Below the pieces are notes generated by a model, which had not been told where the DNA came from, did not search any database, and was given only the letters and a program-made list of their open reading frames with translations. Of a stretch of 64,000 bases of DNA, positions 15,371 through 24,062 are shown one piece after another. The position numbers were made by a program, and so were the translations under genes. The first letter of the stretch is position 1. The number at the start of each line of letters is the position of its first letter. The stretch is taken from assembly GCF_027107535.1 (NCBI RefSeq), contig NZ_CP114283.1, forward strand, positions 6,324,001-6,388,000, in the 5' to 3' direction. This stretch comes from Streptomyces aurantiacus. Lineage in GTDB: Bacteria; Actinomycetota; Actinomycetes; Streptomycetales; Streptomycetaceae.

Positions 15371-16403
15371 GGCGGGCGTTCCTCTTCTTCAGTGCGGTCG
15401 CCACGCGCAGGGCGACGATCCGGTCGACCGCGATGGCGAGGATGAGCAGGATGCCGTTGATGGCGAGCACCCAGACGGAGCTGACGCCGAGCGCGGGCAG
15501 CACGCTGTTGATGGAGGTGAGGAGCAGTGCGCCGAGGGCCGCTCCGTAGACGCTGCCGGAGCCGCCGGTGAAGACGACGCCGCCGACCACGACCGCGCTG
15601 ACGACGGTGAGTTCGTAGCCGTTGCCGGTGCCGGAGTCGACGTTGCCGAACCGGGCGAGGTACAGCGCTCCGGCGAGACCCGCGAGGGCGCCGCAGAAGG
15701 TGTACGCGGCGAGGATCCGCTTGCGTACCGGGATGCCGGCGAGGCGGGCGGCCTCCGGGTTGGAGCCGAGCGCGTACAGTTCACGGCCGCTGCCGAAGTG
15801 CTTGAGGTAGTAGGCCGTCGCGACCAGCACCACCAGCGCGATCATCGCCAGCCACGGGACGGCGGAGAGGCCGCCGGAGCCGAAGTCGATGAATCCGTCG
15901 GGCAGGTTGGCCGCCGTGATCTGCCGGGAGCCGACCCAGATGGAGTCGATGCCGCGGATGATGTAGAGCGTGCCGAGGGTGACGACGAGCGCGGGCACCT
16001 GGCCGAGGCTGACGAGCAGTCCGTTGACCAGGCCGCAGCCGATGCCGAGCAGGACCGCGAGGGCCACGGCGACGACGGAGTTGCCGCCGCCCTGCAGATA
16101 GGTGCCGGCCGCGAAGGCGCTGATGCCGAGTGTCGAGCCGACCGACAGGTCGACGTTGCGGGTGATGACGACCAGCGACTGGCCGGTGGCGACCAGCACG
16201 AGGATGGTCGCGTTGAGCAGGAGGTCCTTGATTCCCTGCTCGGACAGGAAGTCGCTGTTGCCGATCTGGGTGATGACGATCATCACCAGGAAGACGACCA
16301 GGATGGCGAGTTCACGCATCTTGAAGACGCGGTCCACCAGCCGGGTGCCGCTGGACTTGGGCACCTCGGCGGCGGGAGCGGGATTGGGAGCGGTGACCGT
16401 CAC
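15363..16403 (-). CDS. rhaP: Rhamnose ABC transporter permease
   Basis: A 346-residue permease, paralogous to the downstream one. It has the family motif SLVVITRNVDLSVGSTLGIS and the coupling loop ALGSNPEAARLAGIPVRKR. An N-terminal Pro/Ala-rich cytoplasmic segment of about 25 residues precedes the first membrane span. The start is a GTG at 16403 (MTVTAPNP). It lies 91 bp after the ATPase gene and overlaps the next permease gene by 8 bp. Two different permeases with one ATPase carrying two nucleotide-binding domains is the standard architecture of rhamnose importers such as that of Rhizobium leguminosarum. Confidence 0.9.
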   Translation of the reverse strand: MTVTAPNPAPAAEVPKSSGTRLVDRVFKMRELAILVVFLVMIVITQIGNSDFLSEQGIKDLLLNATILVLVATGQSLVVITRNVDLSVGSTLGISAFAAGTYLQGGGNSVVAVALAVLLGIGCGLVNGLLVSLGQVPALVVTLGTLYIIRGIDSIWVGSRQITAANLPDGFIDFGSGGLSAVPWLAMIALVVLVATAYYLKHFGSGRELYALGSNPEAARLAGIPVRKRILAAYTFCGALAGLAGALYLARFGNVDSGTGNGYELTVVSAVVVGGVVFTGGSGSVYGAALGALLLTSINSVLPALGVSSVWVLAINGILLILAIAVDRIVALRVATALKKRNARHG

Positions 16404-16494
16404 GCCATCCTCCTTCTGTTCGCTTCTCCGCCCGCGCGGCGCAGAGGTGTGGCCATCGTGTTCGTCTGCGGCCCGGCGGCCGCGCGTGCGTCGC

Positions 16495-18009
16495 TCACGC
16501 CGCCCTCCCGGTGGCTGCGGCCATCACGGATTCCTCGGTGGCGTCGGTGCGTGCGATCTCGGCGGTGAGCCGGCCCTCGTGCATCACGAGGACCCGGTCG
16601 GCCATGCCGAGGATCTCGGGAAGGTCGGAGGAGATCATCAGGACGGCCACCCCGTCGGCGGCCAGCTGGCTGAGCAGCCGGTGCACCTCGGCCTTCGTGC
16701 CGACGTCGATGCCGCGGGTCGGCTCGTCGACGATCAGCACCTTCGGGCCGGTGGCGAGCCACTTGGCGAGGACGACCTTCTGCTGGTTGCCGCCGGACAG
16801 GGTGTTGACGGTGTCGGCGATCCGGGCGTACTTGACCTGGAGCTTGACCGCCCAGTCGAGGGAGCGGCTGCGCTCGGCGCCGCGGTCCATCAGGCCGGCC
16901 CTGACGGTCGTACGCAGTCCGGTGAGGCCGATGTTGCGTTCGATGGACATGTCCATCACCAGGCCCTGCGCGCGGCGGTCCTCGGGGACGAGGGCGAGAC
17001 CTGCGGCCATGGCTGTGGAGGGCGCTCCGTTCGTCAGCTTCCTGCCGACGACCTCGACCTCTCCGGCGTCCCAGCGGTCGACTCCGAAGACGGCCCGGGC
17101 GACCTCCGTGCGCCCGGCGCCGACGAGTCCGGCGAGGCCGACGATCTCGCCGCACCGGACGTCGAAGGAGACATCGGTGAAGACACCCTCGCGGGTCAGC
17201 CGCCGTACGCTCAGCGCGACCTCGCCCGGCCGGACGTCCTGCTTGGGGTAGAGCTCGTCGAGGTCGCGGCCGACCATGCGGCGTACGAGATCCTCCTCGG
17301 TCATGCCGTCGATCGGTTCGCTGGAGATCAGGGCGCCGTCGCGCAGCGTCGTGACGCGTCGGCAGATCTGGAAGATCTCCTCCAGCCGGTGCGAGATGAA
17401 CAGCACGGCCGAGCCCTGCTCGCGCAGCGTGCGGACGACGCCGAAGAGGCGGGCCACCTCGCTGCCGGTGAGAGCGGCGGTCGGCTCGTCCATGATCAGC
17501 ACGCGGGCGTCGAAGGAGAGCGCCTTGGCGATCTCGACGATCTGCTGGTCGGCGATGGACAGGCCGCGCGCCGGGCGGTCGGGGTCGAGCTCGACGCCGA
17601 GCCGCTGCATGAGGGCGAGGGTCGCGGCGTGCGTGGCCTTGTGGTCGATGCGGCCGAGCGCGCGCCGGGGCCGGCGGCCCATGAAGATGTTCTCGGCGAT
17701 CGACAGGTCGGGGAAGAGCGTGGGCTCCTGGTAGATCACGGCGATGCCCGCGTCCCGGGCGTCGGCCGGACCGTGGAAGACGGTGGGCTCGCCGTCCAGG
17801 AGCACCTGACCGGCGTCCGGTCGGTGCACGCCGGCGAGCGTCTTGATGAGGGTCGACTTGCCCGCGCCGTTCTCACCGGCGAGTGCGTGCACTTCGCCAG
17901 GGAAGAGTTCCAGGGACACGTCCCGCAGGGCGCGTACGGCACCGAAGGACTTCGAGATGTCCTCGAGTGCCAGCACGGGGGCCGGATCCGCGTCGGACCG
18001 GTGGGTCAT
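16495..18009 (-). CDS. rhaT: Rhamnose ABC transporter ATP-binding protein (two NBDs)
   Basis: A 504-residue ATPase with two fused nucleotide-binding domains. The first has Walker [10 protein letters not shown] at about residue 45 and Walker [12 protein letters not shown]. The second has the degenerate Walker [10 protein letters not shown], the signature [14 protein letters not shown] and Walker [13 protein letters not shown]. In this sugar-importer class one of the two sites is normally degenerate, so this is not damage. It is the first gene of the minus-strand rhamnose run; its promoter and operator lie at 18053-18108, divergent from rhaI. The ATG at 18009 has AGGAGCC upstream. Confidence 0.92.
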   Translation of the reverse strand: MTHRSDADPAPVLALEDISKSFGAVRALRDVSLELFPGEVHALAGENGAGKSTLIKTLAGVHRPDAGQVLLDGEPTVFHGPADARDAGIAVIYQEPTLFPDLSIAENIFMGRRPRRALGRIDHKATHAATLALMQRLGVELDPDRPARGLSIADQQIVEIAKALSFDARVLIMDEPTAALTGSEVARLFGVVRTLREQGSAVLFISHRLEEIFQICRRVTTLRDGALISSEPIDGMTEEDLVRRMVGRDLDELYPKQDVRPGEVALSVRRLTREGVFTDVSFDVRCGEIVGLAGLVGAGRTEVARAVFGVDRWDAGEVEVVGRKLTNGAPSTAMAAGLALVPEDRRAQGLVMDMSIERNIGLTGLRTTVRAGLMDRGAERSRSLDWAVKLQVKYARIADTVNTLSGGNQQKVVLAKWLATGPKVLIVDEPTRGIDVGTKAEVHRLLSQLAADGVAVLMISSDLPEILGMADRVLVMHEGRLTAEIARTDATEESVMAAATGRAA

Positions 18010-18052
18010 GAGGGCTCCTCAACGACGCGGGCGATACGGCCTCACGACGTCG

Positions 18053-18064
18053 TGAAAGGTTTCA
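18053..18064. promoter_or_regulatory. LacI-type operator of the rhamnose transport operon
   Basis: TGAAAGGTTTCA has perfect 5-bp inverted arms. It lies 14 bp downstream of the putative -10 element at 18079-18084 (minus strand), a position for repression. It partly overlaps a second palindrome, TCACGACGTCGTGA, at 18042-18055. The same half-site recurs in the rhaI promoter at 18217-18230. Confidence 0.7.
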
Positions 18065-18078
18065 ACTAGGTTGCCGGG

Positions 18079-18108
18079 ACGTTAGGCAGGTAGCCCAGGT
18101 CACGTCAA
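18079..18108 (-). promoter_or_regulatory. Sigma-70-type promoter of the rhamnose transport operon
   Basis: On the minus strand TTGACG (18108-18103) is followed after 18 bp by TAACGT (18084-18079). This fits a vegetative sigma (HrdB-like) promoter. It reads into rhaT, whose start is about 70 bp further on, and the operator at 18053-18064 lies just past it. Confidence 0.55.
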
Positions 18109-18180
18109 TGGGTACAGGCCGAAATTTTCGATAGCCAAAGGTCACAACCGAGTCACGGCAAGGCGTAATCGCCGCAGGGG

Positions 18181-18209
18181 TTGACAGCCTTTCGGGCGGC
18201 TCATAACTT
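18181..18209 (+). promoter_or_regulatory. Sigma-70-type promoter of rhaI
   Basis: A perfect -35 TTGACA at 18181-18186 is followed after 17 bp by TAACTT at 18204-18209. The operator at 18217-18230 covers the expected transcription start, so a bound LacI-type repressor would block initiation. Confidence 0.65.
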
Positions 18210-18216
18210 CTGCCTT

Positions 18217-18230
18217 CTGAATCGTTTCAG
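18217..18230. promoter_or_regulatory. LacI-type operator of rhaI
   Basis: CTGAATCGTTTCAG is a near-perfect palindrome with the central CG typical of LacI/GalR operators. It begins 7 bp downstream of the -10 element and shares the TGAA...TTTCA half-sites with the operator at 18053-18064. Confidence 0.75.
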
Positions 18231-18291
18231 AGCCATGGGTTCAGAAGTCGTTCAGACCCGATGCCACAACGGAAGTCACAGGAGCCCCGAA

Positions 18292-19452
18292 GTGACCGAG
18301 CTCGCCGCGGTGAAGGCCGCCCTCAAGACCCAGGCAGTAGAGACGCCGTCGTGGGCGTACGGGAACTCGGGAACCCGTTTCAAGGTGTTCGCGCAGCCCG
18401 GGGTTCCGCGTGATCCTTTCGAGAAGCTGGACGACGCGGCGAAGGTGCACGAGTTCACGGGGGCCGCGCCGACCGTGGCCCTCCACATCCCCTGGGACAG
18501 GGTCGAGGACTACGCGGCGCTGGCGAAGCACGCCGAGGAGCGCGGCCTGAAGCTCGGCGCGATCAACTCCAACACCTTCCAGGACGACGACTACAAGCTG
18601 GGCAGCATCTGCCACCCGGACGCCGCGGTGCGCCGCAAGGCGGTGGACCACCTGCTCGAATGCGTCGACATCATGGATGCCACGGGTTCGAAGGACCTGA
18701 AGCTGTGGTTCGCGGACGGTACGAACTATCCCGGCCAGGACGACATCCGCGAGCGCCAGGACCGCCTCGCCGAAGGTCTCGCCCGCGTGTACGAGCGGCT
18801 CGGGGACGACCAGCGGATGCTGCTGGAGTACAAGTTCTTCGAGCCGGCCTTCTACGCGACGGACGTCCCCGACTGGGGCACCGCCTACGCCCACTGCCTC
18901 AAGCTCGGGCCCAAGGCCCAGGTCGTCGTCGACACCGGGCACCACGCTCCGGGCACCAACATCGAGTTCATCGTCGCCACCCTGCTGCGGGAGGGGAAGC
19001 TCGGGGCGTTCGACTTCAACTCGCGGTTCTACGCGGACGACGACCTGATGGTCGGTGCCGCCGACCCCTTCCAGCTGTTCCGGATCATGTACGAGGTCAT
19101 CCGGGGCGGCGGCTTCACCGCGGACGTGGCGTTCATGCTCGACCAGTGCCACAACATCGAGGCGAAGATCCCCGCGATCATCCGCTCGGTGATGAACGTG
19201 CAGGAGGCGACGGCGAAGGCGCTCCTCGTCGACCGGGAGGCCCTGACCGCCGCCCAGCGCTCCGGTGACGTGCTCGCCGCCAACGCCGTGGTGATGGACG
19301 CGTACAACACGGACGTGCGGCCGCTGGTCGCCGAGGTCCGGGAGGAGCTCGGGCTGGACGCGGACCCGATCGCGGCGTACCACGCCTCCGGCTGGGCGCA
19401 GAAGATCGCAGCGGAGCGGGTGGGGGGACAGCAGGCCGGTTGGGGCGCCTAG
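18292..19452 (+). CDS. rhaI: L-rhamnose isomerase
   Basis: A 386-residue TIM-barrel isomerase that converts L-rhamnose to L-rhamnulose, of the Pseudomonas stutzeri/actinobacterial type. Visible metal and substrate motifs include LLEYKFFEPAFYATDVPDWG (metal-binding Glu), VVVDTGHHAPGTNIEF (Asp and His ligands) and GAFDFNSRFYADDDLMVGAA. The start is a GTG at 18292 with GGAG 7 bp upstream; the 37 codons before it in the open frame contain the promoter and operator and are not coding. It is the first gene of the plus-strand catabolic operon. Confidence 0.93.
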   Translation: MTELAAVKAALKTQAVETPSWAYGNSGTRFKVFAQPGVPRDPFEKLDDAAKVHEFTGAAPTVALHIPWDRVEDYAALAKHAEERGLKLGAINSNTFQDDDYKLGSICHPDAAVRRKAVDHLLECVDIMDATGSKDLKLWFADGTNYPGQDDIRERQDRLAEGLARVYERLGDDQRMLLEYKFFEPAFYATDVPDWGTAYAHCLKLGPKAQVVVDTGHHAPGTNIEFIVATLLREGKLGAFDFNSRFYADDDLMVGAADPFQLFRIMYEVIRGGGFTADVAFMLDQCHNIEAKIPAIIRSVMNVQEATAKALLVDREALTAAQRSGDVLAANAVVMDAYNTDVRPLVAEVREELGLDADPIAAYHASGWAQKIAAERVGGQQAGWGA

Positions 19453-19510
19453 CCTCGCCCTCCGCCCGGGCACCGCGGCCCACTCGCCGTCGGGCCGGAG
19501 GCCCGGGGGC

Positions 19511-19566
19511 CGCCCGCGGGTCCGCTTCGGCCGGTCGCGCAGTTCCCCGCACCCCTCCCGGGGCTT
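19511..19566 (-). repeat. Dispersed intergenic repeat, copy 2 (reverse orientation)
   Basis: Read on the minus strand the segment gives CCCCGGGAGGGGTGCGGGG, then AACTGCGCGACC, then a GC-rich tail ending in GGACCCGC. This is the same head-tail unit as at 276, 23151 and 61013. It is inserted in the 145-bp gap between rhaI and the aldolase gene, so it is transcribed in the rhamnose operon mRNA. Confidence 0.65.
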
Positions 19567-19597
19567 CCCCCTCTCTCCTCTCTTAAGGAACTGGAAC

Positions 19598-21637
19598 ATG
19601 GCAACGCATCCTGAAGCCGCCGCTCTGCTCGGCCGGTCCAATCGGCTCGGTGCCGATCCCCGTAACACCAACTACGCGGGCGGCAACACCTCCGCCAAGG
19701 GGACCGGCACCGACCCCGTGACCGGTGGCGACGTCGAGCTGATGTGGGTCAAGGGATCCGGTGGTGACCTGGGGACCCTCACCGAGGCCGGGCTCGCCGT
19801 GCTGCGGATCGACCGGCTGCTGGCGCTGAAGGACGTGTACCCGGGCGTCGAGCGCGAGGACGAGATGGTCGCCGCGTTCGACTACTGCCTGCACGGCAAG
19901 GGCGGGGCGGCTCCCTCGATCGACACCGCCATGCACGGGCTCGTGGACGCGGCACACGTGGACCACCTGCACCCGGACTCGGGTATCGCGCTCGCCTGTG
20001 CGGCCGACGGGGAGAAGCTGACCGCCGAGTGCTTCGGGGACAGCGTGGTGTGGGTGCCGTGGCGCCGGCCGGGCTTCCAGCTCGGGCTGGACATCGCGGC
20101 GGTGAAGGAGGCCAACCCGGAAGCCATCGGCTGTGTCCTCGGCGGCCACGGCATCACCGCCTGGGGCGAGACCGCCGAGGAGTGCGAGCGCAACTCGCTG
20201 CACATCATCCGCAGGGCCGAGGAGTTCCTCGCGGAGCGCGGGAAGCCCGAGCCGTTCGGTCCCGTCGTCGAGGGGTACGCGGCGCTCGGCGCCGCCGAGC
20301 GCCGGGAACGCGCCGCCGCCCTCGCGCCGGTGATCCGGTCCCTGGCCTCCAAGGACCGTCCGCAGGTCGGGCACTTCACCGACGCCGAGGTCGTCCTCGA
20401 CTTCCTCGCGAGCGCCGAGCACCCGCGCCTCGCCGCCCTCGGCACCTCCTGCCCGGACCACTTCCTCCGGACGAAGGTCAGGCCGCTCGTCCTCGACCTG
20501 CCGCCCACCTCCTCGCTGGACGAGGCGGTCGCCCGGCTGAAGGAGCTGCACGCCGGGTACCGCGAGGAGTACGCCGCCTACTACCGGCGGCACGCCGACG
20601 CCGACTCCCCCGCGATGCGCGGCGCGGACCCGGCGATCGTGCTGGTCCCCGGAGTCGGCATGTTCTCCTTCGGCAAGGACAAGCAGACGGCGCGCGTGGC
20701 CGGCGAGTTCTATGTCAACGCGATCAACGTGATGCGCGGGGCGGAGGCCGTCTCGACGTACGCGCCGATCGAGGAGTCGGAGAAGTTCCGCATCGAGTAC
20801 TGGGCTCTGGAGGAGGCCAAACTCCAGCGGATGCCGAAGCCCAAGCCGCTCGCCACACGGGTGGCGCTGGTGACGGGCGCGGGCAGCGGCATCGGCAGGG
20901 CGATCGCCGAGCGGCTCGTCGCCGAGGGCGCCTGTGTCGTGATCGCGGACCTGAACGCGCAGAACGCGGCCGACGTCGCCACCGCGCTCGGCGGCCCCGA
21001 CAAGGCCGTGGCCGTCACCGTCGACGTGACGTCCGAGGAGCAGATCGCCGAGGCCTTCAAGGCGGCGGTCCTCGCCTTCGGCGGCGTCGACCTGGTCGTG
21101 AACAACGCCGGCATCTCCATCTCCAAGCCGCTCCTGCAGACCACGGCGAAGGACTGGGACCTGCAGCACGACATCATGGCCCGCGGTTCGTTCCTCGTCT
21201 CGCGCGAGGCGGCCCGGGTGATGATCGCGCAGGAGCTCGGCGGCGACGTCCTCTACATCGCGTCCAAGAACGCGGTCTTCGCCGGTCCGAACAACATCGC
21301 CTACTCGGCGACCAAGGCCGACCAGGCCCACCAGGTGCGGCTCCTCGCCGCCGAGCTGGGCGAGTACGGCATCCGCGTCAACGGCATCAACCCCGACGGG
21401 GTCGTCCGCGGCTCCGGCATCTTCGCGGGCGGCTGGGGAGCGCAGCGCGCGGCGACCTACGGCATCGAGGAGGAGAAGCTCGGCGAGTTCTACGCCCAGC
21501 GGACCATCCTCAAGCGCGAGGTCCTGCCGGAGCACGTCGCGAACGCCGTGTTCGCCCTGACGGGCGGCGACCTCACGCACACCACCGGTCTGCACGTGCC
21601 GGTCGACGCCGGCGTCGCCGCCGCGTTCCTCCGATGA
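19598..21637 (+). CDS. rhaEW: Bifunctional rhamnulose-1-phosphate aldolase / L-lactaldehyde dehydrogenase
   Basis: A 679-residue fusion. Residues about 1-400 are a class II (zinc) aldolase: AAHVDHLHPDSGIALACA carries the His ligands and GGHGITAWG the third. Residues about 415-679 are a short-chain dehydrogenase: the NAD-binding VTGAGSGIGRAIAE, NNAGIS, a Ser in LYIASKNAV, and the catalytic YSATK. It cleaves L-rhamnulose-1-phosphate to dihydroxyacetone phosphate and L-lactaldehyde, and oxidises the latter to L-lactate. This RhaEW architecture is known from Bacillus and Chloroflexus rhamnose loci. The ATG at 19598 has AAGGA upstream. The stop codon overlaps the kinase start (ATGA). Confidence 0.93.
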   Translation: MATHPEAAALLGRSNRLGADPRNTNYAGGNTSAKGTGTDPVTGGDVELMWVKGSGGDLGTLTEAGLAVLRIDRLLALKDVYPGVEREDEMVAAFDYCLHGKGGAAPSIDTAMHGLVDAAHVDHLHPDSGIALACAADGEKLTAECFGDSVVWVPWRRPGFQLGLDIAAVKEANPEAIGCVLGGHGITAWGETAEECERNSLHIIRRAEEFLAERGKPEPFGPVVEGYAALGAAERRERAAALAPVIRSLASKDRPQVGHFTDAEVVLDFLASAEHPRLAALGTSCPDHFLRTKVRPLVLDLPPTSSLDEAVARLKELHAGYREEYAAYYRRHADADSPAMRGADPAIVLVPGVGMFSFGKDKQTARVAGEFYVNAINVMRGAEAVSTYAPIEESEKFRIEYWALEEAKLQRMPKPKPLATRVALVTGAGSGIGRAIAERLVAEGACVVIADLNAQNAADVATALGGPDKAVAVTVDVTSEEQIAEAFKAAVLAFGGVDLVVNNAGISISKPLLQTTAKDWDLQHDIMARGSFLVSREAARVMIAQELGGDVLYIASKNAVFAGPNNIAYSATKADQAHQVRLLAAELGEYGIRVNGINPDGVVRGSGIFAGGWGAQRAATYGIEEEKLGEFYAQRTILKREVLPEHVANAVFALTGGDLTHTTGLHVPVDAGVAAAFLR

Positions 21638-23127
21638 CGCACGCGTCCGGGAGGTCCCAGACGTCTCAGGGGTCCGGAGGGACGGCCGGGAGGTCATACG
21701 CAGCGGTCGACCTCGGCGCGTCCAGCGGACGCGTCATGGTCGGCCGGGTGGGCCCCGACTCGCTGGAGCTGACGGAGGCCCACCGCTTCCCGAACCGGCC
21801 GGTGCGCACGCCCGAAGGGCTGCGCTGGGACATTCTCGCGCTGTACGCGGGGGTCCTCGACGGCCTGCGCGCGGCAGGGCAGGTCGACTCGGTCGGCATC
21901 GACAGCTGGGCCGTGGACTACGGCCTGCTCGACGCCGACGGGGCGCTGCTCGGCAACCCGGTGCACTACCGCGACGCCCGCACCGAGGGCGTCGCGGAGA
22001 AGGTGTGGGCCACCGTGCCCGCCGCCGACCTCTACGCGGCGACCGGGCTCCAGTACGCCCCCTTCAACACCCTGTACCAGCTGGTCGCGGCCCGCTCCTC
22101 GGCCCAACTGGCCTCCGCGAAACGCCTGTTGCTCATCCCCGACCTGCTGACGTACTGGCTCACGGGTGAGGCGGGCACCGAGCTCACCAACGCCTCCACC
22201 ACGCAGCTGATCGACCCGCGCACCGGCGACTGGTCGTACGACGTCGCGGAGCGGCTCGGCATCGACCTGAAGCTGTTCGCGCCGCTGCGGCGGCCCGGCG
22301 ACCCGGCGGGGCTGCTCCGGCGACGCGTGCTGGAGGAGACCGGACTGACGGGCCCGGTGCCGGTGACGACGGTCGGCTCGCACGACACCGCCTCGGCGGT
22401 CGCCGCGGTCCCGGCCGCGGGCGGCGAGCGCTTCGCCTACATCTGCACCGGCACCTGGTCCCTGGTGGGCCTGGAGCTGGAGTCGCCCGTCCTCACCGAG
22501 GCGAGCCGCGCGGCGAACTTCACCAACGAACTGGGCCTGGACGGCACGGTCCGCCATCTGCGCAACATCATGGGGCTCTGGCTGCTCCAGGAGTGCGTAC
22601 GGGAATGGGGACACCCCGACCTGGGAGACCTCCTGTCAGCCGCCGCCGAGGTGCCGTCGCTGCGGTCCGTCGTGGACGCGGGCGACGCCGCCTTCCTGGC
22701 TCCCGGCCGGATGCCGTCCCGGATCGCCGACGCCTGCCGGGAGTCGGGCCAGCCCGTGCCCGAGTCGCCCGCCGAGATCACCCGCTGCATCCTCGACTCG
22801 CTCGCGCTCGCCCACCGGCGGGCCGTCGCGCAGGCGCAGGAGCTGGCCGACCACCCGGTGGACGTCGTGCACATCGTCGGCGGCGGCACCCGCAACGCCC
22901 TGCTGTGCCGGCTCACCGCCGACGCCTGCGGCCTGCCGGTCGTGGCGGGCCCGGCGGAGGCGGCGGCCCTGGGCAACGTGCTCGTGCAGGCCCGGGCGCA
23001 CGGCCAGGTCGGCGACCGCGCGTCGATGCGCGAACTGCTCGCCCGTACGCAACCGTTGACCCGCTACGAGCCGCAGGGCAGCACCGCGGCGTGGCAGGCG
23101 GCCGAAGCCCGCCTCTCCGGCCGATGA
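21634..23127 (+). CDS. rhaB: L-rhamnulokinase
   Basis: A 497-residue FGGY-type sugar kinase. The N-terminal phosphate-binding motif AAVDLGASSGRVMVGRV, the substrate part SVGIDSWAVDYGLLD, and the C-terminal ATP-binding HIVGGGTRNALLCRLTADAC are clear. It phosphorylates L-rhamnulose at O1 with ATP. It carries an extra N-terminal Ser/Gly-rich stretch of about 20 residues; the ATG at 21634, overlapping the previous stop, makes translational coupling likely. It is the last rhamnose gene before a repeat hairpin at 23151 that probably ends the transcript. Confidence 0.93.
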   Translation: MTHASGRSQTSQGSGGTAGRSYAAVDLGASSGRVMVGRVGPDSLELTEAHRFPNRPVRTPEGLRWDILALYAGVLDGLRAAGQVDSVGIDSWAVDYGLLDADGALLGNPVHYRDARTEGVAEKVWATVPAADLYAATGLQYAPFNTLYQLVAARSSAQLASAKRLLLIPDLLTYWLTGEAGTELTNASTTQLIDPRTGDWSYDVAERLGIDLKLFAPLRRPGDPAGLLRRRVLEETGLTGPVPVTTVGSHDTASAVAAVPAAGGERFAYICTGTWSLVGLELESPVLTEASRAANFTNELGLDGTVRHLRNIMGLWLLQECVREWGHPDLGDLLSAAAEVPSLRSVVDAGDAAFLAPGRMPSRIADACRESGQPVPESPAEITRCILDSLALAHRRAVAQAQELADHPVDVVHIVGGGTRNALLCRLTADACGLPVVAGPAEAAALGNVLVQARAHGQVGDRASMRELLARTQPLTRYEPQGSTAAWQAAEARLSGR

Positions 23128-23150
23128 CACGACATCCCGCCCCAGCGCAG

Positions 23151-23213
23151 GCGCCCCGAAGGGGCGCGGGGAACTCCGCGCCCAGCCACGGACGGCCCGC
23201 AGCTGTCGATCAG
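23151..23213 (+). repeat. Dispersed intergenic repeat, copy 3, with terminator-like head
   Basis: GCGCCCCGAAGGGGCGC is a perfect 7-bp hairpin with a tight loop, followed by GGGGAACTCCGCGCCCAGCC and a tail ending CCCGCAGCTGTCGATCAG. It starts 23 bp after the rhaB stop and can terminate that operon, separating it from lutABC. Confidence 0.75.
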
Positions 23214-23278
23214 CATTTTCAGCGGGGCCGGCGCCGCGTATCGTGCACTCATCCGATGACCGACCCCAAGGAGCTGCG

Positions 23279-24034
23279 ATGCGTGTCGCCCTGTTCCTGA
23301 CCTGTGTCAACGACACGCTCTATCCGGACACGGGCCGTGCCGTGGTGAAACTGCTGACCAGGCTGGGCGTCGACGTCGACTTCCCGATGGCGCAGACCTG
23401 CTGCGGGCAGGCGCACTACAACACCGGATACCGGCACGAGGCAGAACCGCTGGCCCGGCATTTCTCCGATGTCTTCGGTGGGTACGAGGCGATCGTGACC
23501 CCGTCCGGGTCGTGCGGCGCGATGGTGCGCGAGCTGTACCCGCGCATGGGCGAGCGGGCGCGCGCCGAGGGCCGCGGCGACAGCCTCGCCGCGACTCTCG
23601 CACCGGTCGTGCCCAAGACGTACGAGCTCACGGAGTTCCTGGTGGACGTGCTCGGGGTGACGGACGTGGGTGCGTACTACCCGCACAGCGTCACGTACCA
23701 CCCGACCTGTCACGGCCTGCGCGGTCTGGGCCTCGGCGACCGGCCGCGCCGGCTGCTCCAGTCCGTGAAGGGCCTCGACCTGAAGGAGCTGCCCGGCGCG
23801 GACGAGTGCTGCGGCTTCGGCGGCACCTTCGCCCTCAAGAACTCCGACGTATCGGCGGCGATGGGCGCGGACAAGGTCCGCAACGCGGAGTCGACGGGCG
23901 CCGACGTTCTGTGCGCCGCCGACAACTCCTGCCTCATGCACATCGGCGGCACCATGACCCGGCTCAGGACGGGCATGCGCCCGGTGCACATCGCGGAGAT
24001 CCTGGCGAGCACGGAGGAGGAGCCGGCGGCATGA
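23279..24034 (+). CDS. lutA: L-lactate utilization protein LutA, (Fe-S) binding subunit
   Basis: A 251-residue protein with two CCG-type cysteine-rich domains: MAQTCCGQAHYNTGY at about residue 40 with SGSCG at about 80, and HPTCHGLRGLGLG with ADECCGFGGTFAL at about 140-190. This duplicated CX(n)CCGX(n)CXXC pattern is that of LutA and related heterodisulfide-reductase-like subunits, which hold iron-sulfur clusters. Together with LutB and LutC it oxidises L-lactate to pyruvate in the cytoplasm. The ATG at 23279 has a good AAGGAG site; upstream in-frame codons are ignored. Confidence 0.92.
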   Translation: MRVALFLTCVNDTLYPDTGRAVVKLLTRLGVDVDFPMAQTCCGQAHYNTGYRHEAEPLARHFSDVFGGYEAIVTPSGSCGAMVRELYPRMGERARAEGRGDSLAATLAPVVPKTYELTEFLVDVLGVTDVGAYYPHSVTYHPTCHGLRGLGLGDRPRRLLQSVKGLDLKELPGADECCGFGGTFALKNSDVSAAMGADKVRNAESTGADVLCAADNSCLMHIGGTMTRLRTGMRPVHIAEILASTEEEPAA

Positions 24035-24062
24035 ACAGGGACTGCGGACAGGAGCCGGGCTC

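Noticed and set aside
19583..21697. 704-codon minus-strand open frame opposite rhaEW
   Set aside because: Low-complexity Arg/Gly/Val-rich translation without motifs; the plus strand holds two complete enzyme domains.
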